From Sphingomonas sp. (GTDB taxonomy: Bacteria; Pseudomonadota; Alphaproteobacteria; Sphingomonadales; Sphingomonadaceae), in the NCBI GenBank assembly GCA_019247755.1, contig JAFBAM010000030.1, positions 1 to 8,845 on the forward strand: a stretch of 8,845 bases of DNA, given 5' to 3'. Below are positions 1 through 7,447 of this stretch, in pieces (position 1 is the first letter of the stretch; every line of letters starts with the position of its first letter). The notes below the pieces were generated by a model, which saw only the letters and a program-made list of their open reading frames with translations, ran no database searches and was not told the origin of the DNA. A program made the translations under genes and the position numbers.

Positions 1-69
1 GGCGTCGAACGGATCGCTCTTCAGCTCGTAGCGGACCGCGCTGCACATGCACCCGCCGGTCAATCCCAT
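1..69 (-). CDS. GFA/CENP-V-type zinc-binding protein, N-terminal fragment
   Basis: Reading leftwards from an ATG at 69-67, the frame is open to the window edge and gives 23 residues. It begins M-G-L-T-G-G-C-M-C-S-A-V-R-Y-E. The G-G-C-x-C-x-A-V-R-Y-E signature is the usual first strand of GFA-domain proteins (the family of glutathione-dependent formaldehyde-activating enzyme), in which the two cysteines (here C7 and C9) help bind zinc. Most family members are small cytoplasmic proteins of unknown substrate, so no reaction is assigned. No in-frame ATG, GTG or TTG lies just upstream of this ATG, and the ribosome binding site is weak. The gene diverges from secA and shares the 121-base gap with it. 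The rest of the gene lies outside the window, so the family call rests on one short motif. Confidence 0.72.
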   Translation of the reverse strand, partial: MGLTGGCMCSAVRYELKSDPFDA

Positions 70-84
70 ATCGGCACCCGTTAA

Positions 85-113
85 TTGACTACTGCTGGGC
101 CTGTTCCTACATC
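85..113 (+). promoter_or_regulatory. Candidate sigma-70-type promoter for secA
   Basis: TTGACT (85-90), a 17-base spacer, then TACATC (108-113). The first box matches the -35 consensus at five of six positions and the spacing is ideal; the second is a partial -10 match. Transcription would start near 120 and leave a leader of about 70 bases before the secA GTG. This is the best candidate in the 70-190 gap, found by eye only. Confidence 0.4.
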
Positions 114-178
114 GCCGAACGCAATTTCCCAGAGCGTCGGCGGGAACTTTTCGCCTCTTACGCAGCGCATGGGGTTTT

Positions 179-184
179 AAGGGA
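179..184 (+). promoter_or_regulatory. Ribosome binding site supporting the GTG start of secA
   Basis: AAGGGA ends six bases before the GTG at 191. No ATG is available in frame upstream or close downstream, and the protein read from this GTG aligns with the normal SecA N-terminus. The site therefore settles the start codon. Confidence 0.65.
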
Positions 185-190
185 ATTCTC

Positions 191-2926
<2,736 letters not shown>

Positions 2927-2930
2927 CGGC

Positions 2931-2948
2931 GGCCTCGCCGGTGAGGCC
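2931..2948 (+). promoter_or_regulatory. Hairpin overlapping the putA start codon
   Basis: GGCCTC (2931-2936) and GAGGCC (2943-2948) are perfect inverted repeats around GCCGGT. In RNA an extra G-U pair (2937/2942) can close a CCGG loop. The stem and loop contain the putative GTG start of putA (2941-2943) and begin four bases after the secA stop codon. No U-run follows, so it is not a classical terminator. It could mask putA translation until ribosomes finishing secA open it. The structure is visible; the regulatory role is inferred. Confidence 0.45.
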
Positions 2949-5900
2949 AATAGACCGAACCGAGCTCCGGCTCGCTTACCGGCCTGAGGAAGAGAAGGTC
3001 GCGAATGAGCGGCTGTCTCAGGCGCGATTGAGTCCCCTCCAGCTGAGTGAGGCCACGGCGATGGCCCGCAAGCTCGTCAAGGGCGTGCGCGCACACAAGC
3101 CATCGGGCGTTGACGCTTTCCTGCACGCTTATGATCTCGGCTCGGATGAGGGCATCGCGATGATGTGCCTTGCCGAGGCCCTGCTCCGCATCCCCGACGC
3201 GCATACGGCCGACGAGCTCATTGCCGACAAGCTTGCCGGACCAAACTGGGCAGAGAAGCTCGGCCAGTCGGACTCCTCCTTCGTCAACGCTGCGACCTTT
3301 TCGCTGCTGCTGACCGGCAAGGTGCTCGAAGGTGCTCAGGACCGGTCCGACAATTGGAAGGCCGCATTGGGTCGCGCTGTCGGGCGCCTTGGCGAGCCCG
3401 TGGTTCGCACCGCGGTCCGCGAGGCAATGAAGATTCTCGGCCGCAACTTCGTGTTCGGCCGCACGATCGACGAGGCGCTGAAGCGAGCCGAACCGGAGCA
3501 GCGACAGGGCCTCAGCCACAGCTTCGACATGCTGGGAGAGGCGGCGAAGACTTTCGCCGATGCCGAGCGCTACGCCGATGCGTATCGCGGCGCCCTCGAC
3601 CGCATCGCGAAGGAAGCCAAGGGCGGCTTCAAGAAATCGCCCGGCATCTCGGTCAAGCTGACCGCGCTTCACCCGCGCTTCGAATTTACGCACCGGGAGG
3701 AAGCGCTGGCGGCCGTCATCCCCGTGACGCGAGAGCTCGCGCTGAAAGCCTCCAAAGCGGACGTCCATTTCACCATCGACGCCGAAGAGGCGGATCGCCT
3801 CGAATTGCAGATGGACGTGTTCGAAGCGCTTCTTGCCGATGACGAGTTGTTTGCGAACGGCTGGAGCGGCTTCGGTATCGCGATCCAGGCCTATCAGAAG
3901 CGCGCTGCGCCGCTGGTCGACTGGGTCGTCGAGGCCGCGCGGGCCCATGGTCGGAAGCTCATGTGCCGCCTCGTCAAAGGCGCCTATTGGGATACCGAAA
4001 TCAAGCTCGCCCAGGTCGCCGGGCTGACCGATTATCCGGTATGGACGCGCAAAGTTGCGACGGATGCTTCCTACCTTGCCTGTGCCAAGAAGATGCTCGC
4101 GGCGAGCGACGTGCTTTATCCCGCCTTCGCCACGCACAATGCGAACACCATCGGCCAGGTGAAGGCGCTCGCTGGCGGCAAGGAATTCGAATTCCAGCGC
4201 CTCCACGGCATGGGCGAGGAGCTGTACGAGGAGCTGAAGGGGCTTGAGCGGCATCTTGGCGACGAGCCGACTCCGGTCCGCATCTACGCGCCGGTCGGCA
4301 GCCATAAGGAGCTGCTTGCCTATCTCGTACGGCGGCTGCTCGAGAACGGCGCGAATTCGAGCTTCGTCAATCGCATTGCCGATGAGCAGGTTTCTCTCGA
4401 CGAGCTGGTCAAGGACCCGATTGCCGAGCTTGAGGCGCTGACTCCCAAGCGTAACCCGAAGATCGTCCTTCCGACCGACCTGTTCGGATCAGGCCGCCGC
4501 AATAGCGCCGGTGTGGACCTGAGCGACCCGTTGGTGCGCGAGCCTCTTCTCGATCGCCTGAAAAAGCTAGAAAGCCGCAAGTGGGCCGCCAAGCCGGGTA
4601 TTGGAAAAGGCGAGGGAAGGGCAATCGTCTCGCCGCACGACCATCGCATTACGGTCGGAACGACATTCGAAGCTTTGGCGGAGGACGTCGATCGCATGGT
4701 TCGCGCCGCGCACGACGCACAGGTCGAATGGGACGGGCTAGGCGGCGAGAAGCGAGCGCAACTGCTCGAGCGTACCGCCGATCTCTACGAGGAGCATGCT
4801 GAGGAGTTTTTCTCGCTCTGCACTCGCGAGGCAGGAAAGACGCTGATCGACGGTGTTCTGGAAGTTCGCGAAGCCGTCGATTTTCTGCGTTTTTATGCCT
4901 CCGAAGCCCGGCGCCAGTTCACGAGGCCGCTCCCGCTTCCGGGGCCTACAGGAGAACAAAACGAACTGCGGCTTCACGGCCGCGGGGTGATTGCGGCCAT
5001 CTCTCCATGGAACTTCCCGCTCGCGATCTTCACGGGACTGGTGTCGGCGCCCCTCGCGGCTGGGAACGCCGTCATTGCCAAACCAGCCGGCCAGACGCCA
5101 CTGATCGCCGCCCTGGCGGTCGAGCTGATGCATCAGGCGGGTATTCCAAAAAATGTCGTTCAACTCGCGCCGGGTTCAGGCCGGGTGGTCGGGGGAACCT
5201 TGACGGCGCATCCGCTGCTGGCCGGTGTCGTCTTCACTGGCTCCACCGAGACAGCCCGCATGATCAACCGCACGCTCGCGGAGCGGGACGGACCGATCAT
5301 CCCGTTCGTTGCCGAGACGGGCGGCCAGAATGCGATGATCGTCGATTCGTCGGCGCTGCCCGAGCAGGTGACGCGCGACGTCATTTCCTCGGCGTTCCAG
5401 AGCGCGGGCCAGCGCTGTTCCGCCCTTCGCGTGCTGTTCGTGCAGGAAGACGTTGCCGACTCCATGATCAAGATGATCGCGGGCGCAATGGAGGCATTGA
5501 AGGTCGGTGATCCGGGCGACCTCGCCACGGACGTCGGTCCGGTCATCGACGAACCTGCGAAAAAGGTGCTCGATGACCACCTCAAGTGGCTCGACAAGAA
5601 TGCGAAGAAGATTTGCGTGCTCGAGCCGCCGGCCGAAGCCAAGCACGGCTGTTTTGTTCCTCCCTCCTTCTATGAAATTCAGTCGCTAAGCCAATTGAAT
5701 CAGGAGAATTTCGGGGCAATTCTCCACGTCATTCGTTTCCGGGGCGATCAGCTCGACAAGGTCGTCGAAGCGATCAACACGACCGGTTACGGGCTGACAC
5801 TGGGTTTGCAGAGCCGCATCGACACCGTCCGCGACTATGTGGAGGCGCACGCCCGAGTCGGGAATTTCTACGTGAACCGAAATCAGATCGGCGCGATTGT

Positions 5901-6057
5901 GGAGAGCCAGCCGTTCGGCGGCGAAGGCTTAAGCGGCACGGGGCCCAAGGCCGGCGGTCCGCATTATGTCGCGCGCTTTGCGACCGAGCGCGTGACTTGC
6001 ATCGATACGACCGCGGCTGGCGGTAACGCCTCGCTGATGGCTTCGATCGACGGCTAA
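2941..6057 (+). CDS. putA: Bifunctional proline dehydrogenase / L-glutamate gamma-semialdehyde dehydrogenase (short PutA)
   Basis: PutA oxidises proline to glutamate in two steps: an FAD-dependent proline dehydrogenase barrel, then an NAD-dependent aldehyde dehydrogenase, with the intermediate channelled between them. The product is 1038 residues, close to the roughly 1000 of short PutAs and well below the 1320 of E. coli. It lacks the N-terminal ribbon-helix-helix repressor domain. Proline dehydrogenase landmarks are K239 (S-V-K-L-T), D280 (T-I-D-A-E-E), the K-G-A-Y-W-D-T-E stretch at 346-353, Y449, and R464-R465-x-x-E468-N. Dehydrogenase landmarks are S-P-W-N-F-P (688-693), F-T-G-S-T (765-769), general base E792, catalytic C826 in G-Q-R-C-S, and P-F-G-G near 991-994. 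The C-terminal T-T-A-A-G-G-N-A is typical. The GTG at 2941 is chosen because it places the conserved A-Y-R-P-E-E about 12 residues in, but its ribosome binding site is poor. In-frame alternatives are GTG 2872, TTG 3028 and ATG 3061. Confidence 0.97.
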   Translation: MRPIDRTELRLAYRPEEEKVANERLSQARLSPLQLSEATAMARKLVKGVRAHKPSGVDAFLHAYDLGSDEGIAMMCLAEALLRIPDAHTADELIADKLAGPNWAEKLGQSDSSFVNAATFSLLLTGKVLEGAQDRSDNWKAALGRAVGRLGEPVVRTAVREAMKILGRNFVFGRTIDEALKRAEPEQRQGLSHSFDMLGEAAKTFADAERYADAYRGALDRIAKEAKGGFKKSPGISVKLTALHPRFEFTHREEALAAVIPVTRELALKASKADVHFTIDAEEADRLELQMDVFEALLADDELFANGWSGFGIAIQAYQKRAAPLVDWVVEAARAHGRKLMCRLVKGAYWDTEIKLAQVAGLTDYPVWTRKVATDASYLACAKKMLAASDVLYPAFATHNANTIGQVKALAGGKEFEFQRLHGMGEELYEELKGLERHLGDEPTPVRIYAPVGSHKELLAYLVRRLLENGANSSFVNRIADEQVSLDELVKDPIAELEALTPKRNPKIVLPTDLFGSGRRNSAGVDLSDPLVREPLLDRLKKLESRKWAAKPGIGKGEGRAIVSPHDHRITVGTTFEALAEDVDRMVRAAHDAQVEWDGLGGEKRAQLLERTADLYEEHAEEFFSLCTREAGKTLIDGVLEVREAVDFLRFYASEARRQFTRPLPLPGPTGEQNELRLHGRGVIAAISPWNFPLAIFTGLVSAPLAAGNAVIAKPAGQTPLIAALAVELMHQAGIPKNVVQLAPGSGRVVGGTLTAHPLLAGVVFTGSTETARMINRTLAERDGPIIPFVAETGGQNAMIVDSSALPEQVTRDVISSAFQSAGQRCSALRVLFVQEDVADSMIKMIAGAMEALKVGDPGDLATDVGPVIDEPAKKVLDDHLKWLDKNAKKICVLEPPAEAKHGCFVPPSFYEIQSLSQLNQENFGAILHVIRFRGDQLDKVVEAINTTGYGLTLGLQSRIDTVRDYVEAHARVGNFYVNRNQIGAIVESQPFGGEGLSGTGPKAGGPHYVARFATERVTCIDTTAAGGNASLMASIDG

Positions 6058-6060
6058 GCC

Positions 6061-6321
6061 TTATTGCGGCCGCGTCGGGTGCGGCGCGCCGTCGCCCTGG
6101 CCCGCCGTCACTCGCATGCTCGGTGGAATCTGGTCCTTCTTGGCATCTTCCGCTGCCCATTCTTCAGCTGTCTTGCATCGTCGGCCTGGCCGAATGTGCG
6201 ATCCGAGCTCTTGCTCGTCCGTCCGGCAAATGAGCTTCGGTTTGGCGGGAGCAGTGACAACGGGCGCCGGATCAGCGGCGGCTGCCGCGAATACAAGCGT
6301 GACGACTAGGCCCAACGACAT
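6061..6321 (-). CDS. Small predicted exported protein with a cysteine pair
   Basis: This 86-residue protein is of unknown function. Residues 3-16 are hydrophobic and end in a run of alanines before D17, which suggests a Sec signal peptide cut after A16. The n-region lacks the usual lysine or arginine. A Pro/Ala-rich linker (about 18-28) leads to the core: C32-R33, G40-S41, R47-R48-C49-K-T, E53-E54-W55. A spaced C-R / G-S / R-x-C-x-T-x-x-E-W pattern is one I associate with small hypothetical proteins of sphingomonads; the two cysteines could form a disulfide in the periplasm. The ATG at 6321 is preferred over a GTG (6330) and TTG (6345) upstream in frame because GGAGGT sits seven bases before it. 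The stop is three bases from the putA stop, so the genes converge with no room for a terminator. Confidence 0.78.
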   Translation of the reverse strand: MSLGLVVTLVFAAAAADPAPVVTAPAKPKLICRTDEQELGSHIRPGRRCKTAEEWAAEDAKKDQIPPSMRVTAGQGDGAPHPTRPQ

Positions 6322-6328
6322 CGACGGC

Positions 6329-6334
6329 ACCTCC
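6329..6334 (-). promoter_or_regulatory. Strong ribosome binding site of the small exported protein
   Basis: On the minus strand GGAGGT lies seven bases ahead of the ATG at 6321-6319. It is the best Shine-Dalgarno match among the chromosomal genes here, and it decides between three in-frame start candidates. Confidence 0.7.
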
Positions 6335-6343
6335 AGAATGCTC

Positions 6344-6372
6344 AAAATCAGCCGCCGGGACGGTCAAGTCAA
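6344..6372 (-). promoter_or_regulatory. Candidate promoter for the small exported protein
   Basis: On the minus strand TTGACT (6372-6367), a 17-base spacer, then GATTTT (6349-6344). The -35 is good and the -10 is weak. An overlapping second TTGACC lies at 6367-6362. Transcription would start about 15 bases before the ATG, just leaving room for the ribosome binding site. Confidence 0.35.
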
Positions 6373-6485
6373 CGAAATCTGTCCCGCCCTGATACGCACC
6401 GGATTGGCCTCTGGAGCCGAGGCGCGAAACAAGTGTTGATGGCTCTGCGGGGCGGTCCTTCTTAGCGGACACGAACACGCTCTGC

Positions 6486-6529
6486 CGGAGCGGTCGGGGT
6501 GCACGCAGCCCGGCCGCTTCGTTCATTTC
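6486..6529 (+). terminator. Strong hairpin with a T-containing tail, terminator-like on the plus strand
   Basis: Bases 6486-6498 pair with 6509-6521 to give a 13-pair stem, 11 Watson-Crick and two G-U (6488/6519 and 6494/6513), around a 10-base loop. The two G-U pairs become A-C mismatches in minus-strand RNA, so the structure favours plus-strand transcripts. TTCATTTC (6522-6529) follows, an imperfect U-tract. It may end read-through from putA, or act as a leader structure upstream of the SnoaL-like gene. A TATAAA at 6541-6546 could be that gene's -10, though no convincing -35 precedes it. Apart from the promoter at 6344-6372 I see nothing else in the 246-base gap. Confidence 0.45.
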
Positions 6530-6567
6530 GGGCTTCGCGATATAAAGCTTAACGAGGGAGCCCTCAA

Positions 6568-6960
6568 ATGACCGTCAGCGCCGATCGCCTGCATTCGATC
6601 GCCAAGGCTTACACCGATGCGTGGAATACAGGACAACCGGAGGCGGTCGCGGCGTTCTTCAGTCCGAACGGAACGATCACGATCAACGGTGGAGAGGCCT
6701 GGCGCGGCCGTGAAGGCGTAGCAGCCATGGCGGCGGGCTTCTTCGGCGATGTTCCGGACATGCATCTCATATGTGACGGGGTGCGTGGTTCCGGCATCCG
6801 CGCGGTCTATTTGTGGACGTTCACAGGAACTCACGTCGCTACTCAGCGTGAACTCAGCATCAACGGTTGGGAGGAATGGGATCTCAACGAGGAGGGCCTG
6901 ATCCTCTGCTCAGTCGGCAATTTCGACGCCGAAGACTATTCGCGGCAGGCGGGGGTTTGA
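6568..6960 (+). CDS. SnoaL-like / NTF2-fold protein
   Basis: The product is 130 residues, the usual size of a single-domain cytoplasmic NTF2/SnoaL-like protein. The pattern fits this fold: an N-terminal helix with A-Y-T-D-A-W-N (14-20), then A-V-A-A-F-F-S-P-N-G (26-35), I-N-G-G (39-42), W-R-G-R-E-G-V-A-A-M (45-54), and later strands with V-Y-L-W-T-F-T-G-T-H (80-89) and W-E-E-W-D (101-105). The family includes ketosteroid isomerases, polyketide cyclases and many proteins of unknown role. Nothing here fixes a substrate, so no reaction is given. Residues suited to a polar pocket (D61, D64, H66, D70, H89) are present but not diagnostic. The ATG follows GAGGGAG (6554-6560) by seven bases. It is probably transcribed alone; the neighbours suggest no pathway. 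Confidence 0.85.
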   Translation: MTVSADRLHSIAKAYTDAWNTGQPEAVAAFFSPNGTITINGGEAWRGREGVAAMAAGFFGDVPDMHLICDGVRGSGIRAVYLWTFTGTHVATQRELSINGWEEWDLNEEGLILCSVGNFDAEDYSRQAGV

Positions 6961-6981
6961 AGAGATGGCTCCCCGGGCCTG
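6946..6981 (+). terminator. Weak hairpin across the end of the SnoaL-like gene
   Basis: CAGGC (6946-6950) pairs with GCCTG (6977-6981), and GGGG (6951-6954) with CCCC (6971-6974), with a two-base bulge and a 16-base loop. The stop codon lies inside the loop. No U-run follows (ATTAAG comes next), so a terminator role is only possible, perhaps as a 3' end stabiliser. Confidence 0.25.
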
Positions 6982-7040
6982 ATTAAGACCAAAGATACTT
7001 AAACATCTGTAATACAACAGAAATTAGAGAATCTAGGAGC
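6981..7040. other. A+T-rich patch at the chromosome/phage junction
   Basis: Only 19 of these 60 bases are G or C, against a clearly G+C-rich background on both sides. It holds two weak dyads: TCTGT (7006-7010) with ACAGA (7017-7021), and the imperfect palindrome GAT..TTAA..ATC (6994-7007). No gene, tRNA or clear promoter is seen in 6961-7076. It separates plus-strand chromosomal genes from minus-strand phage-type genes, so it is the best place to look for an attachment site. No direct repeat can be tested because the other prophage end is outside the window. Confidence 0.4.
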
Positions 7041-7076
7041 TGCTGGATAAGCGGTTTCCCACACTCAGTCACCTTG

Positions 7077-7418
7077 TCATTCTCCCTCCGGCTCAGTCTT
7101 TCCGCCCTCAATCAAAACCAATGTGGGCCCCTCTCGGCTCCTGAGCTGCCCCGCGAGCGCCGCTAGCTTGGCGGCGTAGGCCTCGGCGAACTGAGGCTTC
7201 TTATACTTGTGGCACTCTCGGCTGACAGTCGCCGAAAGCTCCTCAAGCCTGTCGGCGGCCCATTCGTCCCCGAGGTCAAAAGCCCTAGCAATCTGCTGAT
7301 GCGTAACGCTGGACGAGAGGGCCTGCAGGGAAATTATTGTTGTGAACGATGCCTCCAGTTCGCCTTGCAACTGCATAAGCGCGGAATTGAGCTGCGGCAT
7401 CGTCATGTAATCGGCCAT
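7077..7418 (-). CDS. Small phage-associated hypothetical protein
   Basis: I do not recognise this 113-residue protein. It has no signal peptide or membrane segment. The sequence is rich in Ala, Leu, Glu and Gln through about residue 95, consistent with mostly helical structure and possible short coiled coils, and it ends in an acidic tail (G-K-T-E-P-E-G-E). There is a single cysteine, C69, in S-R-E-C-H-K-Y-K-K. The ATG at 7418 is preceded by GAGGGAG (7432-7426 on the minus strand) with seven bases between, a strong ribosome binding site. It starts 29 bases after the stop of the tape measure gene on the same strand, so the two very likely share a transcript. The context suggests a tail-related or accessory phage protein; that is inference only. 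Confidence 0.75.
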   Translation of the reverse strand: MADYMTMPQLNSALMQLQGELEASFTTIISLQALSSSVTHQQIARAFDLGDEWAADRLEELSATVSRECHKYKKPQFAEAYAAKLAALAGQLRSREGPTLVLIEGGKTEPEGE

Positions 7419-7447
7419 TGGTACTCTCCCTCATACTGAGCCGACCC

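Noticed and set aside
3319..3337. Nine-base direct repeat AAGGTGCTC with a 10-base period in putA
   Set aside because: The period is not a multiple of three and the reading frame is intact with family-like sequence on both sides, so this is probably chance rather than a recent duplication.
4182..4195. Perfect 14-base palindrome GGAATTCGAATTCC inside putA
   Set aside because: It encodes the E-F-E-F part of the K-E-F-E-F-Q segment next to the conserved R-L-H-G-M-G stretch of PutA, so coding constraint explains it.
6058..6060. Terminator between putA and the convergent small gene
   Set aside because: The gap is only three bases and no stem-loop with a T-run spans the two stop codons.
6272..6526. 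Minus-strand open frame of 84 codons upstream of the small exported protein
   Set aside because: It has no ribosome binding site, overlaps the 5' end of the better supported gene in another frame, and covers that gene's promoter and the plus-strand hairpin.
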